64,000 bases of DNA from Aneurinibacillus tyrosinisolvens (GTDB taxonomy: Bacteria; Bacillota; Bacilli; Aneurinibacillales; Aneurinibacillaceae), in NCBI RefSeq assembly GCF_001015055.1, contig NZ_BBWZ01000017.1:19907-83906 (forward strand), read 5' to 3'. Positions within the stretch are counted from its first letter, which is position 1. Each line of letters begins with the position of its first letter. The notes below the pieces were generated by a model. The model searched no databases. It was not told the DNA's origin and was given only the letters and a program-made list of their open reading frames with translations. Shown in pieces: positions 35,910 to 47,371 of this stretch. The translations under genes were made by a program, and so were the position numbers.

Positions 35910-37837
35910 ACACAAATGACCTTACATACCATACGATTGGCATTGCCGGCCATATTGACCACGGTAAAACTACACTGACTAAACAGCTTACTGGCATTGA
36001 TACGGACCGGCTTAAAGAAGAAAGGGAACGGAGCATCTCCATTGAACTTGGCTTTGCGCCCTGTACGCTGCCCGGAGGCGAAACAGTCGGGGTAGTGGAT
36101 GTACCCGGGCACGAACGTTTCATCCGGCAGATGATTGCGGGCGCAGCAGGCATCGATCTTGTTCTGCTTGTCATCGCCGCCGATGAAGGTGTGATGCCCC
36201 AGACGAGGGAACACGCTGATATTCTCGGCTTTCTTGGCATTCATAAGGGCATTATCGTTTTAACGAAGACGGATATCGTTGACAGTGAGTGGCTGGCCAT
36301 GGTTCGGGAGGAAGTAAAGGAATGGGCGGATACGACCTTTTTATCCGGGGCTCCCATCGTGGCGGTGAGCGGAAAGACCGGAGCGGGCATCGACCTTCTA
36401 AAACAAGAGATGCAGACAGGCATTGCCTCGATTCCTTCCAGAAAGCAGGGCGCGCCTGCACGGATGCCGATTGATCGGGCGTTTAAAATAAAAGGTGCCG
36501 GCACGATTGTCACAGGGACTGTTTATGAAGGAACGATAGCAGAAGGAGATTCACTGCAGCTTCTGCCGGATGGTGGTACCGTGCGCGTAAGACAGGTCCA
36601 TGTACACCATAAACAGGTAAGCGAAGCGTTCGCCGGACAGCGGGCTGCAGTCAATATAACGGGTGGACAATCGGAAACAGCGGCGAGAGGCACGACGCTG
36701 GCAGCGCCAGGGTATTTTCAAATGACAGAACGGATTGATATTCGCCTGGCTGTGTTAAAGAGCCTCTCTTTTTCGTTGAAACAGCGGGCAAGGGTGCGCC
36801 TGCACATTGGCACGTCGGAAGTAATGGGCACCGTTATTTTTTTTGACAGAAACGTGCTGGAGCCCGGAGAGGAAACGGTATGCCAGCTGCAGCTGGAAGA
36901 GAGCATTGTTACGAAGAAGGGCGAACCCTTTATTCTTCGCAGGCTTTCTCCAATGGCAACGATTGGCGGCGGCCAGGTTATCGATCCGTATGCAGAGCGG
37001 CATCGCTTCGGGGAAGAAACAGCGTCCAGGCTGCGGCGGCTTGCGGAGGGGGACCCGCGCGAGCAATTAGAACAATACCTGGAACAGGTTCAGTTTGCGA
37101 CGGTGGACGACGCCATGCAGCAGCTTGCAGTAAATGAAGAAGAAATGTTAGCCATTCTAAGACAAAAGGAAACCATCCTGTCCATTGGCGGCTCAGAAAA
37201 TGCTTCCGGAAAGGAAGGGCGCTTTCTTCTGCTGGCCTCTACGTTAGAACGCTGGATGGAGCGCGTGGAGGGAGATTTGAAGGAGTATCATGAGAAGCAC
37301 CCGCTCCGGCCGGGTATGGGGAAGGCCGCGCTGAAAAGCGCGCGTTTCAAAAACACGCCGGAGCAGCTGTGGCGTTTGTTCATTCAATGGGCATGCCGGC
37401 GTGGGAAGCTTGCCGAAACAGCGGATGTTATCTTTTTGCCTTCCTTTACTGCCGAGTTCCCTGAAAGGCATAAACAGGCCATGGAGCAGGCGCTGCTACA
37501 ATTAGAGAGGGCGGGGATCACTCCCCCGGCATGGAACGCGCTTATGGAGGAGTATAAGATTCCGGAAGCGGCAGCTGGTGACTTAAAAGCGTACCTTCTT
37601 AATAAGGGAGAGATTGTTCAGATTACGGATGAGTTTTATATATATAGGAAGGAATGGGATAAAGGAATTGAAAAGCTGCAATCGTCGCTTGGCAAAGAAC
37701 CGGTGGTAACGCCTGCCGCTGCGAAGGAAGTGCTTGGCTTATCCCGCAAATACCTCATTCCGTTTCTTGAGTCCCTCGACAAAAATAACATAACGAGGAG
37801 GACGGAAGAAGGCCGGATCTGGAAAAAAAATAATTAG
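35906..37837 (+). CDS. selB: Selenocysteine-specific elongation factor
   Basis: 643 residues. An EF-Tu-like GTPase (GHIDHGKTT, DVPGHERFI, TKTDIVDS) lacking the long EF-Tu insertions, then domains II and III, then four winged helices (about residues 390-640) that bind the SECIS hairpin of selenoprotein mRNAs. The TTG at 35906 is preceded by GGAGGAGAGGAG. It delivers Sec-tRNA(Sec) to the ribosome and needs SelA and SelD, which are outside the window. It ends 80 bases before the S10 promoter, where tufA is usual. Confidence 0.95.
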   Translation: MNTNDLTYHTIGIAGHIDHGKTTLTKQLTGIDTDRLKEERERSISIELGFAPCTLPGGETVGVVDVPGHERFIRQMIAGAAGIDLVLLVIAADEGVMPQTREHADILGFLGIHKGIIVLTKTDIVDSEWLAMVREEVKEWADTTFLSGAPIVAVSGKTGAGIDLLKQEMQTGIASIPSRKQGAPARMPIDRAFKIKGAGTIVTGTVYEGTIAEGDSLQLLPDGGTVRVRQVHVHHKQVSEAFAGQRAAVNITGGQSETAARGTTLAAPGYFQMTERIDIRLAVLKSLSFSLKQRARVRLHIGTSEVMGTVIFFDRNVLEPGEETVCQLQLEESIVTKKGEPFILRRLSPMATIGGGQVIDPYAERHRFGEETASRLRRLAEGDPREQLEQYLEQVQFATVDDAMQQLAVNEEEMLAILRQKETILSIGGSENASGKEGRFLLLASTLERWMERVEGDLKEYHEKHPLRPGMGKAALKSARFKNTPEQLWRLFIQWACRRGKLAETADVIFLPSFTAEFPERHKQAMEQALLQLERAGITPPAWNALMEEYKIPEAAAGDLKAYLLNKGEIVQITDEFYIYRKEWDKGIEKLQSSLGKEPVVTPAAAKEVLGLSRKYLIPFLESLDKNNITRRTEEGRIWKKNN

Positions 37838-37917
37838 AAAAAGCACCTTGCATTTCTATATGAAATGGGATAGAATATTCAAGGTCTGAGTTAATAAATA
37901 TTTGACACAGAAAAAAC

Positions 37918-38031
37918 TTGCATTCATTATTAGAAATCGATATAATAGTTGATGTTGGTTTAATAGACGCGATGACGCGGGAGGTTGCTGACACACCAGG
38001 TTCCGATGCCATGGCCGGTGTGCAGGTTTTT
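37918..38031 (+). promoter_or_regulatory. S10 operon promoter and leader hairpin
   Basis: TTGCAT (37918-37923), a 17-base spacer and TATAAT (37941-37946) make the promoter; TTGACA at 37902 may give a second. The leader contains CACACC (37992-37997) paired with GGTGTG (38017-38022), then a T-run at 38027-38031. This is terminator-like and could be an attenuator or a ribosomal-protein binding site. Confidence 0.65.
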
Positions 38032-38056
38032 CCGCTGAGAACTGTCTGTTTTATAA

Positions 38057-38389
<333 letters not shown>

Positions 38390-38452
38390 TACCCGATATA
38401 AACGATGATGAAACGAATAGATAAAACAATCATTAATTAGGAGGTGGCTATC

Positions 38453-39085
38453 ATGACCAAAGGAATCTTAGGTAGAAAAGTTGGGATGACTCAAGTTTTT
38501 ACTGCGGAAGGTGTAGTAGTTCCGGTAACTGTTATCGAAGCGGGTCCTTGTGTTGTTCTTCAGAAGAAGGATACAACAACGGACGGATATGAAGCGATTC
38601 AAATCGGCTTCGCTAACAAAAAAGAAGTACGCACAAACAAGCCTGAAAAAGGCCACGCAGCAAAAGCGAATACAACACCTAAGCGCTTCGTACGTGAACT
38701 TCGTAATGTGGATTTAGGCCAATACGAAGTAGGTCAGGAGCTAAAAGCTGATATTTTTGCACAAGGAGAAATCGTAGACGTAACCGGTACTTCTAAAGGT
38801 AAAGGTTTCGCGGGTTCGATTAAACGCCACGGACAATCACGCGGACCAATGGCACACGGTTCCCGTTACCATCGCCGTCCTGGTTCTATGGGCTCCATTT
38901 CTGCAAACCGTGTACTGAAAGGGAAAGCACTTCCTGGACGTATGGGCGGAGAAAAAGTAACTGTTCAAAACCTTGAAGTTGTTTCTGTTGATACAGATCG
39001 CAATTTGCTCCTCATTAAAGGTGCAATTCCAGGGCCGAAAAACAGTTTTGTAACTGTGAAAACAGCCGTTAAAGGCAACAAATAA
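38453..39085 (+). CDS. rplC: Ribosomal protein L3
   Basis: 210 residues from the ATG at 38453 (site TTAGGAGGTGG). It has the L3 signature ([32 protein letters not shown]) near 125-155 and binds near the peptidyl transferase centre early in 50S assembly. It follows rpsJ. Confidence 0.98.
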   Translation: MTKGILGRKVGMTQVFTAEGVVVPVTVIEAGPCVVLQKKDTTTDGYEAIQIGFANKKEVRTNKPEKGHAAKANTTPKRFVRELRNVDLGQYEVGQELKADIFAQGEIVDVTGTSKGKGFAGSIKRHGQSRGPMAHGSRYHRRPGSMGSISANRVLKGKALPGRMGGEKVTVQNLEVVSVDTDRNLLLIKGAIPGPKNSFVTVKTAVKGNK

Positions 39086-39105
39086 GTAAGAAAGGAGGAC
39101 TCACA

Positions 39106-39729
39106 ATGCCTAAAGTAACACTTTTTAATCAAGCTGGCTCTCAAGTAGGTGAAATCGAATTAGCGGATGCTGTATTCGGAATTGAACCGAACGAATTCGT
39201 GCTTGCTGATGCTGTAATTGCGCAACAGGCTTCCCGCCGTGCAGGTACTCATGCTGTAAAGAATCGTTCAGCGGTACGCGGTGGTGGTCGTAAACCTTGG
39301 AAACAAAAAGGAACAGGCCGTGCCCGTCAGGGTAGCATCCGTTCACCACAATGGGTAGGCGGTGGTGTTGTTTTCGGACCTACACCTCGCAGCTATTCTT
39401 ACAAGCTTCCTAAGAAAGTTCGTCGCCTTGCGATTAAATCCGCTTTATCTTCTAAAGTTCAAAACGAAGAAATCCTGGTTCTGGATTCCCTGGCGTTTGA
39501 CGTGCCGAAGACAAAAGAAATGATCCAAGTGCTCGGAAATCTTAAAGTTGATAATAAAGTTCTTATCGTTACAGGAGAGTACAACGATGCGGTTGCATTG
39601 TCGGCTCGTAACATCCCTGGAGTGAAGTTCGTCCCTGCAAACGGAATTAACGTTCTTGATGTTCTGCATCATGACAAGTTACTTATTACGCAGGATGCAG
39701 TCGCAAAAGTTGAGGAGGTGCTTGCATAA
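39106..39729 (+). CDS. rplD: Ribosomal protein L4
   Basis: 207 residues. It contains the extended loop ([23 protein letters not shown]) lining the exit tunnel. It is the autogenous regulator of the S10 operon in E. coli; whether this holds in Firmicutes is unclear. Its stop overlaps the rplW start by one base. Confidence 0.97.
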   Translation: MPKVTLFNQAGSQVGEIELADAVFGIEPNEFVLADAVIAQQASRRAGTHAVKNRSAVRGGGRKPWKQKGTGRARQGSIRSPQWVGGGVVFGPTPRSYSYKLPKKVRRLAIKSALSSKVQNEEILVLDSLAFDVPKTKEMIQVLGNLKVDNKVLIVTGEYNDAVALSARNIPGVKFVPANGINVLDVLHHDKLLITQDAVAKVEEVLA

Positions 39730-40019
39730 TGAAAGATCCTCGCGATATTATCAAGCGCCCGGTTATTACCGAACGTACTGCTGACATGATGTCCAGCAAC
39801 AAATACGTATTCGAAGTTGATTTACGTGCGAATAAAACTGAAATTAAAGATGCCGTTCAACGCATTTTTGATGTAAAAGTTGTGAACGTAAATACACTGC
39901 GTGTAAAAGGTAAGCCGAAGCGCGTAGGTAAACATATGGGACGTCGTTCTGATTGGAAAAAAGCGATTGTTCAATTGAGTGAAGATAGCAAAGCTCTTGA
40001 GTTCTTTGAAGGTGTTTAA
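39729..40019 (+). CDS. rplW: Ribosomal protein L23
   Basis: 96 residues ([17 protein letters not shown]..., [14 protein letters not shown]). It lies at the tunnel exit and docks trigger factor and SRP. Translationally coupled to rplD by a one-base overlap (TAATG). Confidence 0.97.
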   Translation: MKDPRDIIKRPVITERTADMMSSNKYVFEVDLRANKTEIKDAVQRIFDVKVVNVNTLRVKGKPKRVGKHMGRRSDWKKAIVQLSEDSKALEFFEGV

Positions 40020-40049
40020 TTACACGACACAGTAAAGGAGGGAAATTAA

Positions 40050-40880
40050 ATGGCAATTAAAAAGTACAAACCGACTTCTCCTGGTCGTCGTCAAATGACT
40101 GTTTCTACTTTTGAAGAGATTACAACCTCGACTCCTGAGAAATCTCTGCTTGCGCCGAAAAGCAAACAAGCCGGCCGCAACAATCAAGGTAAAATTACAG
40201 TTCGTCATCAAGGTGGCGGTCATAAGCAGAAGTATCGTATCATTGACTTCAAACGTAACAAAGACGGAATTCCTGGCCGCGTAGCTACTATCGAGTACGA
40301 TCCAAACCGTTCCGCCAACATTGCTCTTATTAACTACGCTGACGGTGAAAAGCGTTATATCCTCGCTCCTAACGGACTGACAGTAGGTATGACCATTGAA
40401 TCCGGCCCGAACGCAGACATCAAGATAGGTAACGCACTTCCACTGGCAAATATCCCGGTTGGTACTGTTATCCACAACATTGAAATGAAGCCAGGCAAAG
40501 GCGGACAGCTTGTTCGTTCTGCAGGGACTGAAGCTCAATTGCTTGGACGCGATGGGAAATATGTTATCATACGCCTTGCATCAGGTGAAACCCGCCTTAT
40601 TCTTAACGAGTGCCGTGCAACCATCGGCCAGGTAGGTAACCTTGATCATGAGTTGATTACAATTGGTAAAGCAGGACGCTCTCGCTGGAAAGGCATCCGC
40701 CCTACAGTCCGCGGTTCTGTAATGAACCCGAACGATCACCCACACGGTGGTGGTGAAGGACGCGCGCCAATCGGACGCAGCGGCCCATTAACTCCTTGGG
40801 GTAAACCAACACTTGGCGCGAAGACTCGCAAGAAAAACAAGCAGTCTGATAAGTATATTATCCGTAGCCGTAAAAAATAA
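40050..40880 (+). CDS. rplB: Ribosomal protein L2
   Basis: 276 residues, full length, with the conserved C-terminal [23 protein letters not shown], whose histidine is linked to peptidyl transfer. Site AAGGAGGG. Confidence 0.98.
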   Translation: MAIKKYKPTSPGRRQMTVSTFEEITTSTPEKSLLAPKSKQAGRNNQGKITVRHQGGGHKQKYRIIDFKRNKDGIPGRVATIEYDPNRSANIALINYADGEKRYILAPNGLTVGMTIESGPNADIKIGNALPLANIPVGTVIHNIEMKPGKGGQLVRSAGTEAQLLGRDGKYVIIRLASGETRLILNECRATIGQVGNLDHELITIGKAGRSRWKGIRPTVRGSVMNPNDHPHGGGEGRAPIGRSGPLTPWGKPTLGAKTRKKNKQSDKYIIRSRKK

Positions 40881-40937
40881 TGCAAAAAAGGTGCGGTCGC
40901 TAGAAACCGCACTTCTAATACGAAGGGAGGTTCGTTC

Positions 40938-41216
40938 ATGGGACGCAGCTTAAAAAAGGGACCTTTTGTAGATGATCATCTAATGAAAAAGGTCGAAGTA
41001 CAAAACGAAAAAGGCGACAAGCGTGTAATTAAAACGTGGTCTCGCCGCTCTACAATCTTCCCTGATTTCGTAGGACATACATTTGCAGTGTACGATGGCC
41101 GTAAGCATGTACCTGTCTATGTTACTGAAGATATGGTCGGACATAAGCTTGGAGAATTTGCTCCAACACGTACTTTTAAAGGTCACGTAGACTCCGACAA
41201 GAAAACAAGACGTTAA
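40938..41216 (+). CDS. rpsS: Ribosomal protein S19
   Basis: 92 residues, starting [16 protein letters not shown] and ending [11 protein letters not shown]. Part of the 30S head, contacting S13. An intergenic hairpin, AAGGTGCGGTCGC..GCACTT, precedes it. Confidence 0.98.
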   Translation: MGRSLKKGPFVDDHLMKKVEVQNEKGDKRVIKTWSRRSTIFPDFVGHTFAVYDGRKHVPVYVTEDMVGHKLGEFAPTRTFKGHVDSDKKTRR

Positions 41217-41259
41217 TTTATTTGTAAATTAACCTGAACGCAAGAGAGGGGGTACTTAC

Positions 41260-41592
41260 ATGGAAGCAAAAGCGGTAGCTCGTTATATCCGAATTGCTCC
41301 TCGCAAAATGCGTCTCGTAGTAGACTTGATTCGAGGCAAGCAAGTAGGCGAAGCGATTGCGATTCTGAAGCACACGCCTAGATCAGCATCTCCGGTAATC
41401 GAGAAGGTGTTGATGTCAGCTGTTGCAAATGCTGAGCACAACATGAATTTAGATGCGAATAGCCTGGTAATCAGCAAGGTATTCGTTGATGAAGGTCCGA
41501 CATTGAAACGTTTCCGTCCTCGTGCAATGGGTCGTGCGAGCCGGATTAACAAGCGTACAAGTCACGTTACAGTAGTATTATCCGAAAAATAA
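41260..41592 (+). CDS. rplV: Ribosomal protein L22
   Basis: 110 residues with the tunnel beta-hairpin ([22 protein letters not shown]). It holds the macrolide-resistance loop of the exit tunnel. The ATG at 41260 follows GAGAGGGGG. Confidence 0.98.
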   Translation: MEAKAVARYIRIAPRKMRLVVDLIRGKQVGEAIAILKHTPRSASPVIEKVLMSAVANAEHNMNLDANSLVISKVFVDEGPTLKRFRPRAMGRASRINKRTSHVTVVLSEK

Positions 41593-41605
41593 GGAGGGAT
41601 AGCGC

Positions 41606-42268
41606 GTGGGTCAAAAAGTTAGCCCTATAGGACTTCGGGTTGGCATTATCCGTGACTGGGAATCCAAGTGGTTCGCAGACAAAGATTATGCTACACTCTT
41701 ACATGAAGATCTTAAGGTACGTGAATATGTAAAACAACAATTGAAAGACGCTTCTGTTTCTACTGTTGAAATCGAGCGTGCGGCCAACCGTCTAAACGTT
41801 ACTGTCCACACTGCTAAACCAGGAATGGTCATCGGTAAGGGTGGTTCTGAAGTTGAAAAACTTCGCAAAGCTTTATCATCTCTAACAGGAAAAAGAGTTC
41901 ATATCAACATTAATGAAATCAAAAGTCCTGATATGGATGCAAACCTTGTTGCACAAAGCATTGCTCGCCAGTTGGAAAACCGTATTTCTTTCCGCCGTGC
42001 ACAAAAGCAATCGCTGCAACGCACAATGCGTGCTGGTGCTCAAGGTATCAAGACAATGGTAAGCGGACGTCTTGGTGGAGCAGATATCGCTCGTTCTGAA
42101 GGATACAGCGAAGGTACCGTTCCTCTGCACACACTTCGTGCGGATATCGATTACGGTACAGCTGAAGCTGATACAACATACGGAAAAATCGGCGTTAAAG
42201 TTTGGATTTATCGCGGAGAAGTTCTTCCTCAAGCGAAGAAGAGAAATCAAGAGGAAGGAGGCCAATAA
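41606..42268 (+). CDS. rpsC: Ribosomal protein S3
   Basis: 220 residues from a GTG at 41606. It has the KH domain ([18 protein letters not shown]) and the C-terminal [30 protein letters not shown]. It forms the mRNA entry and helicase ring with S4 and S5. Confidence 0.97.
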   Translation: MGQKVSPIGLRVGIIRDWESKWFADKDYATLLHEDLKVREYVKQQLKDASVSTVEIERAANRLNVTVHTAKPGMVIGKGGSEVEKLRKALSSLTGKRVHININEIKSPDMDANLVAQSIARQLENRISFRRAQKQSLQRTMRAGAQGIKTMVSGRLGGADIARSEGYSEGTVPLHTLRADIDYGTAEADTTYGKIGVKVWIYRGEVLPQAKKRNQEEGGQ

Positions 42269-42270
42269 TC

Positions 42271-42704
42271 ATGTTGATCCCTAAACGTGTAAAACACCGC
42301 AAGCAACACCGCGGAAAAATGAGAGGGCAGGCGAAGGGTGGCACTGAAGTTACTTTCGGTGAATACGGCCTTCAAGCATTAGAAGCCTCTTGGGTAACAA
42401 ACCGTCAAATCGAGCTGCGCGTATTGCAATGACTCGTTACATGAAGCGTGGCGGTAAAGTATGGATTAAAATTTTCCCGGATAAGCCTGTAACACAGAAA
42501 CCTCTAGAAGTACGGATGGGTTCCGGTAAAGGTTCTGTAGAACACTGGGTAGCAATTGTTAAACCAGGAAAAATCATGTTTGAGCTAGCTGGTGTCCCTG
42601 AAGAGGTAGCACGCGAAGCATTGCGTCTGGCTATGCACAAACTTCCGATTAAATGTAAAGTTGTAAAACGGGAAGAATTGGGTGGTGACGCAAATGAAAG
42701 CTAA
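42271..42704 (+). CDS. rplP: Ribosomal protein L16, one-base frameshift in sequence
   Basis: Two frames make one L16 of 144 residues: [15 protein letters not shown]...WVTNRQIE, then [25 protein letters not shown]. The break is at 42411-42413 (GAGCTGCG for GAGGCTGCG or GAAGCTGCG): one base is missing. L16 is essential for the A-site and 50S maturation, so the organism cannot have this gene broken unless another copy exists. A shortened homopolymer read is the simple explanation. It lies 2 bases after rpsC. Confidence 0.9.
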
Positions 42705-42891
42705 TGAAATTCGCAACTTAACCACTGCCGAAATCGAACAAAAAGTAACTTCTATGAAGGAAGAACTTTTTAACCTCCGTTTTCAATTAGCGACAGGTCA
42801 ATTAGACAACCCTGCACGTATCCGTGATGTACGTAAGGATATCGCAAAAGCCAAAACCGTTCTTCGTGAACGTGAATTAGGAATTAGCTAA
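42694..42891 (+). CDS. rpmC: Ribosomal protein L29
   Basis: 65 residues ([31 protein letters not shown]). Its ATG at 42694 overlaps the rplP end and follows GGGTGGTGA. A tunnel-exit protein near L23. Confidence 0.95.
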   Translation: MKANEIRNLTTAEIEQKVTSMKEELFNLRFQLATGQLDNPARIRDVRKDIAKAKTVLRERELGIS

Positions 42892-42914
42892 TAGTAAGAG
42901 AGGAGGTCGCAAAC

Positions 42915-43180
42915 ATGGCAGAAGAACGCAATGCGCGAAAAGTAGTTCTTGGTCGAGTTGTTTCTGACAAAATGGATAAAACCATCGTTGTTCTTGTTGA
43001 AACTTACAAAAAGCATCCGCTTTACGGTAAGCGAGTGAAATACTCCAAGAAGTTCAAAGCTCATGATGAGCAAAACACTGCAAAAATTGGCGATCTGGTA
43101 AGAATCATGGAACTCGTCCGGTTTCGAAAGATAAGCGTTACCGATTGGTTGAAGTGATTGAGAAAGCCGTTGTTATCTAA
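42915..43180 (+). CDS. rpsQ: Ribosomal protein S17, one-base frameshift in sequence
   Basis: The frame from 42915 gives [34 protein letters not shown] and then, after the AA at 43111-43112, shifts. Restoring AAA gives [23 protein letters not shown], the proper S17 end, with a stop at 43178. The length of 266 bases is one short of a multiple of three. S17 is an early 16S rRNA binder, so a true frameshift is unlikely. Confidence 0.9.
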
Positions 43181-43227
43181 TTAGTAGAGATTGAAAGATT
43201 CGTTACAACTGAAGGGAGGGACTCTCC

Positions 43228-43596
43228 GTGATTCAAACACAAACTCGTTTGCGTGTAGCAGACAACTCCGGTGCGAAAGAATTAATGTGTATTAAAGTAT
43301 TGGGTGGCTCTGGACGTAAATTCGCTAATATTGGTGATGTTATTGTTTGTTCGGTAAAACAAGCAACACCAGGTGGCGTTGTCAAGAAAGGCGACGTTGT
43401 TAAGGCAGTTATCGTTCGCACTAAAACTGGTGCGCGTCGTAACGACGGTTCTTATATCCGTTTTGATGAAAATGCTGCCGTTATCGTTCGTGATGATAAA
43501 AGCCCGCGCGGAACTCGTATTTTCGGACCGGTTGCCCGGGAACTTCGCGAAAAAGATTTCATGAAAATCGTATCCCTGGCTCCTGAAGTACTGTAA
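43228..43596 (+). CDS. rplN: Ribosomal protein L14
   Basis: 122 residues ([27 protein letters not shown]...), GTG start behind GAAGGGAGGG. At the intersubunit face near L19; the binding site of RsfS in silencing. Confidence 0.98.
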   Translation: MIQTQTRLRVADNSGAKELMCIKVLGGSGRKFANIGDVIVCSVKQATPGGVVKKGDVVKAVIVRTKTGARRNDGSYIRFDENAAVIVRDDKSPRGTRIFGPVARELREKDFMKIVSLAPEVL

Positions 43597-43641
43597 ATCC
43601 TGAGCGATAGATATAAAGTTCACTGACAAGGAGGTGCCGTC

Positions 43642-43971
43642 ATGTCCGAACGTAAAAAGTTGCATGTTAGAACCGGTGACGATGTAGTTGTCATTACTGG
43701 AAAAGATAAAGGTAAAAAGGGCCGTATTCTTTCCGCATACCCGAAAACTGGCCGTGTGCTGGTTGAAGGCGTAAATATGGTTAAGAAACACACTCGTCCA
43801 AATCCTAGCAATCCACAGGGTGGCATCGTTACACAGGAAGCAGCAATTGATGCTTCTAACGTAATGATCGTTGATCCAAAATCGGGTGAGCCGACTCGTA
43901 TTGGCCACAAGATTGTAGACGGAAAGAAAGTACGTATTGCGAAAAAATCTGGCGAAACACTCGATAAGTAG
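43642..43971 (+). CDS. rplX: Ribosomal protein L24
   Basis: 109 residues with the KOW motif ([22 protein letters not shown]) at the N-terminus. An assembly initiator of the 50S. Site AAGGAGGTG. Confidence 0.98.
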   Translation: MSERKKLHVRTGDDVVVITGKDKGKKGRILSAYPKTGRVLVEGVNMVKKHTRPNPSNPQGGIVTQEAAIDASNVMIVDPKSGEPTRIGHKIVDGKKVRIAKKSGETLDK

Positions 43972-43997
43972 TCAGGTCGGAAAGGAGGTCACACTAG

Positions 43998-44540
43998 ATG
44001 GCTACAAGAATGCAAGAAACTTACCAAGAAAAAATCGTTCCTGCTTTAATGCAGAAATTCGGTTATTCATCTGTTATGCAGGTGCCTAAAATCGAGAAAA
44101 TTGTTATTAACGTTGGTTTGGGTGAAGCAGTTTCCAACCCGAAGGTTCTCGATGGAGCGGTTCGTGACTTAACGGCGATTGCTGGTCAAAAACCGGTTGT
44201 CACTCGTGCGAAGAAATCCATCGCCGGCTTCCGCCTTCGTGAAGGAATGCCGATTGGAGTTAAGGTAACACTGCGCGGCGAGCGTATGTACCAATTCCTA
44301 GACAAACTATTCAACGTTTCTTTACCTCGTGTACGTGACTTCCGCGGAATTTCCAGCAAAGCATTTGATGGTCGCGGAAACTACACACTTGGATTAAAAG
44401 AACAATTGATTTTCCCTGAGATTGAATACGATAAAATCGACGCTATCCGCGGAATGGATATTGTCGTTGTTACAACAGCAAAAACGGACGAAGAAGGCCG
44501 CGAACTTTTAACGCAACTGGGCGCTCCTTTCGTTAAATAG
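43998..44540 (+). CDS. rplE: Ribosomal protein L5
   Basis: 180 residues ([38 protein letters not shown] block). It binds 5S rRNA and the P-site tRNA. Start ATG at 43998. Confidence 0.98.
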   Translation: MATRMQETYQEKIVPALMQKFGYSSVMQVPKIEKIVINVGLGEAVSNPKVLDGAVRDLTAIAGQKPVVTRAKKSIAGFRLREGMPIGVKVTLRGERMYQFLDKLFNVSLPRVRDFRGISSKAFDGRGNYTLGLKEQLIFPEIEYDKIDAIRGMDIVVVTTAKTDEEGRELLTQLGAPFVK

Positions 44541-44572
44541 TTTCGAATTCTTATTACTGAGGAGGGAAACAC

Positions 44573-44758
44573 GTGGCTAAAAAGTCGATGATCGTGAAGC
44601 AACAACGTAAGCCAAAGTTTAAAGTGCAGGCCTACACACGTTGTGAACGTTGTGGTCGTCCGCATTCCGTGTATCGCAAATTTAAACTTTGCCGGATTTG
44701 TATTCGTGACTTAGCATACCAGGGTCAACTCCCTGGAGTGAAGAAAGCAAGCTGGTAA
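44573..44758 (+). CDS. rpsN: Ribosomal protein S14, zinc-binding type
   Basis: 61 residues, the short zinc-ribbon form (CERCGRP...CRIC). Head of the 30S. A zinc-free longer S14 paralogue is usual elsewhere in Bacillales; it is not in this window. GTG start, site GAGGAGGG. Confidence 0.97.
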   Translation: MAKKSMIVKQQRKPKFKVQAYTRCERCGRPHSVYRKFKLCRICIRDLAYQGQLPGVKKASW

Positions 44759-44789
44759 ACCCCTGTAAAATGGGAAGGAGGTTAAACAC

Positions 44790-45188
44790 ATGGTAATGAC
44801 AGATCCGATTGCAGATATGCTTACCCGCATCCGTAACGCCAACATGGTACGTCATGAGAAGCTGGAAGTACCTGCTTCCAAAATCAAACGTGATATTGCA
44901 GCTCTTCTGAAAGAAGAAGGATTTATCCGTGATGTAGAATATGTTGAAGACAACAAACAAGGTATCCTCCGTATTTTCTTAAAGTACGGTGCAGATAACG
45001 AACGTGTAATCAACGGTTTGAAACGTATCAGTAAACCTGGTTTGCGTGTATACGCAAAGAGAGACGAGGTTCCTCGCGTTCTGGGCGGATTGGGAATCGC
45101 GGTTCTTTCTACTTCAAACGGCGTTATGTCCGACAAGCAAGCTCGTCAACAGCAAGTAGGCGGCGAAGTACTCGCATACGTTTGGTAA
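44790..45188 (+). CDS. rpsH: Ribosomal protein S8
   Basis: 132 residues ([30 protein letters not shown]..., ending GGEVLAYVW). Binds 16S helix 21 and is the spc operon regulator in E. coli. Site AAGGAGG. Confidence 0.98.
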   Translation: MVMTDPIADMLTRIRNANMVRHEKLEVPASKIKRDIAALLKEEGFIRDVEYVEDNKQGILRIFLKYGADNERVINGLKRISKPGLRVYAKRDEVPRVLGGLGIAVLSTSNGVMSDKQARQQQVGGEVLAYVW

Positions 45189-45218
45189 TACATTAGGCAA
45201 CGAATGGAGGTGTGACGA

Positions 45219-45758
45219 ATGTCCCGTATTGGTAAAAAACCAATTGCTATTCCTGAGGGGGTAGACGTAAAACTTGACGGAGTTGTATTGACTGTAAAAG
45301 GACCAAAAGGTACTTTAACTCGTACGCTTCACGAACAAGTAAACGTAAAGATTGAAGGCAGCGAAATTATCGTTGAGCGTCCTTCTGATAATAAATTGCA
45401 TCGTGCTTTGCATGGTACAACACGCAGCGTAATTGCGAACATGGTGGAAGGTGTAACGAACGGCTTCAGCAAAGCGCTTGAACTCGTTGGGGTTGGTTAC
45501 CGTGCAGCAAAAGCAGGGAACAACTTAACATTGAGCGTTGGATATTCTCATCCAGTTGAAATCACTCCGGAACAGGGCATTGAGTTTGAAGTGCCTGCTC
45601 AAACACAAATCATTGTTCGAGGAATCGATAAAGAGCGTGTAGGGCAAATTGCTTCTGAGATTCGTGCCGTACGTAAACCTGAGCCTTACAAAGGTAAAGG
45701 GATTCGCTATCAGGGCGAACACGTACGTCGTAAAGAAGGTAAAACTGGTAAGAAGTAA
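45219..45758 (+). CDS. rplF: Ribosomal protein L6
   Basis: 179 residues with two homologous domains and the C-terminal [15 protein letters not shown]. Near the sarcin-ricin loop. Confidence 0.98.
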   Translation: MSRIGKKPIAIPEGVDVKLDGVVLTVKGPKGTLTRTLHEQVNVKIEGSEIIVERPSDNKLHRALHGTTRSVIANMVEGVTNGFSKALELVGVGYRAAKAGNNLTLSVGYSHPVEITPEQGIEFEVPAQTQIIVRGIDKERVGQIASEIRAVRKPEPYKGKGIRYQGEHVRRKEGKTGKK

Positions 45759-45795
45759 TCGCTTAGGCGTTTGTTAAGAAAGGAGTGAATGAAAC

Positions 45796-46164
45796 GTGAT
45801 CTCTAAACAAGATAAAAACAAGGCGCGGAAGAAAAGACATTTGAGAGTTCGCAAGAAGCTGTCCGGTACATCTGTAGCACCTCGCTTAAACGTATACCGT
45901 ACTTCCAAACATATCTATGCACAACTTATCGATGACGTGGCAGGGGTAACTATCGCTGCTGCTTCAACTGTCGATCCTGAACTGAAAGATCAAGTGAACC
46001 ATGGTGGAAATCAAGACGCGGCTGCTAAAGTTGGCGCATTGATTGCAAAGCGTGGACTTGATAAAGGTGTAACTCAAGTTGTTTTTGACCGTGGAGGATA
46101 TCTCTACCATGGACGTGTTAAAACACTCGCAGATGCTGCGCGCGAAGCAGGTTTGCAATTCTAA
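45796..46164 (+). CDS. rplR: Ribosomal protein L18
   Basis: 122 residues, GTG start; [15 protein letters not shown] at the N-terminus and [26 protein letters not shown] at the end. 5S rRNA binder with L5. Confidence 0.97.
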   Translation: MISKQDKNKARKKRHLRVRKKLSGTSVAPRLNVYRTSKHIYAQLIDDVAGVTIAAASTVDPELKDQVNHGGNQDAAAKVGALIAKRGLDKGVTQVVFDRGGYLYHGRVKTLADAAREAGLQF

Positions 46165-46200
46165 ATAAGAACGAAAATCCTTATACAAGGAGGGAACTTC

Positions 46201-46698
46201 ATGCGTATTGACGCTACCAACCTGGAGTTGGAAGAGAAAGTAGTCGCCATTAACCGTGTTGCGAAGGTTGTAAAGGGCGGACGTCGTTTCAGCTTCAGCG
46301 CTTTAGTAGTTGTTGGTGATAAGAACGGTCATGTAGGTGCAGGTATGGGGAAAGCCCAGGAAGTACCGGATGCCATTCGTAAAGCCATCGAAGATGCTAA
46401 GAAAAATCTAATTAAAGTTCCGCTTGTAGGAACAACACTTCCTCACCAGGTTAACGGAAGATTTGGGGCAGGTAAAGTATTCATGAAGCCTGCATCTGAG
46501 GGTACTGGAGTTATTGCTGGCGGCCCTGTGCGTGCAGTTCTTGAACTTGCAGGTGTAGGTGACGTTTTAAGTAAATCTCTCGGTTCTAACAACCCAATCA
46601 ATATGGTAAATGCAACGTTGGAAGGCCTCGGCCGTCTGAAAACTGTTGAGCAAGTTGCAAAGCTCCGCGGTAAATCTACTGAAGAGCTTTTAGGTTAG
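46201..46698 (+). CDS. rpsE: Ribosomal protein S5
   Basis: 165 residues with [22 protein letters not shown] and the [19 protein letters not shown] end. Decoding fidelity, spectinomycin site. Confidence 0.98.
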   Translation: MRIDATNLELEEKVVAINRVAKVVKGGRRFSFSALVVVGDKNGHVGAGMGKAQEVPDAIRKAIEDAKKNLIKVPLVGTTLPHQVNGRFGAGKVFMKPASEGTGVIAGGPVRAVLELAGVGDVLSKSLGSNNPINMVNATLEGLGRLKTVEQVAKLRGKSTEELLG

Positions 46699-46712
46699 GA
46701 GGGACTTGGATC

Positions 46713-46898
46713 ATGGCTAAATTGCAAATCACCCTCACAAGAAGTCTTATTGGACGTACAGAGGACCAAAAAGCGACTGTAGCTGCCCTTGGACTTCGTA
46801 AAATTCGCCAGACTGTGGAACAGCAGGACAATGCTGCCATTCGCGGAATGGTTGAAAAAGTAAGACATATGGTTGAAGTTAAACAAATCGAAGAGTAA
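46713..46898 (+). CDS. rpmD: Ribosomal protein L30
   Basis: 61 residues ([30 protein letters not shown]). Lies 14 bases after rpsE. Confidence 0.97.
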   Translation: MAKLQITLTRSLIGRTEDQKATVAALGLRKIRQTVEQQDNAAIRGMVEKVRHMVEVKQIEE

Positions 46899-46930
46899 TA
46901 GATTAATCTTCTACAAGAGGAGGTGCAACG

Positions 46931-47371
46931 ATGAAATTACACGAAATCAAACCAGCTGAAGGGTCCCGTCATACCCGCAAGCGTGTAGGTCGTGGTATCG
47001 GTTCCGGAACAGGTAAAACTGCGGGCCGTGGACACAAAGGTCAAAACGCTCGTTCAGGCGGTGGTGTTCGCCCTGGTTTCGAGGGTGGTCAAAACCCATT
47101 GTATCGTCGTTTACCAAAACGCGGTTTCACAAACCCAAATCGCAAAGTGTTTGCTGTAGTTAACCTCGACAAACTGAATCAGTTTGAAGCGGATACTGTA
47201 GTAACACCGGAATTGCTTTTGGAAGCCGGCGTTGTTCGTAACGAGCGTGATGGTATCAAGATCCTAGGAAATGGAGATTTAAACGTTAAACTTACGGTTC
47301 AAGCCCACAAGTTTTCTCAATCAGCAGTTGAGAAGATTGAAGCTGTTGGCGGAAAAACCGAGGTGATTTAA
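46931..47371 (+). CDS. rplO: Ribosomal protein L15
   Basis: 146 residues ([38 protein letters not shown]). Stop overlaps the secY start by one base. Confidence 0.97.
   Translation: MKLHEIKPAEGSRHTRKRVGRGIGSGTGKTAGRGHKGQNARSGGGVRPGFEGGQNPLYRRLPKRGFTNPNRKVFAVVNLDKLNQFEADTVVTPELLLEAGVVRNERDGIKILGNGDLNVKLTVQAHKFSQSAVEKIEAVGGKTEVI

Noticed and set aside
40020..40538. Long minus-strand frame opposite rplB
   Set aside because: Antisense to a highly expressed, codon-biased ribosomal gene; the same holds for other long shadows at 41882-42265, 43282-43908 and 50930-51499.
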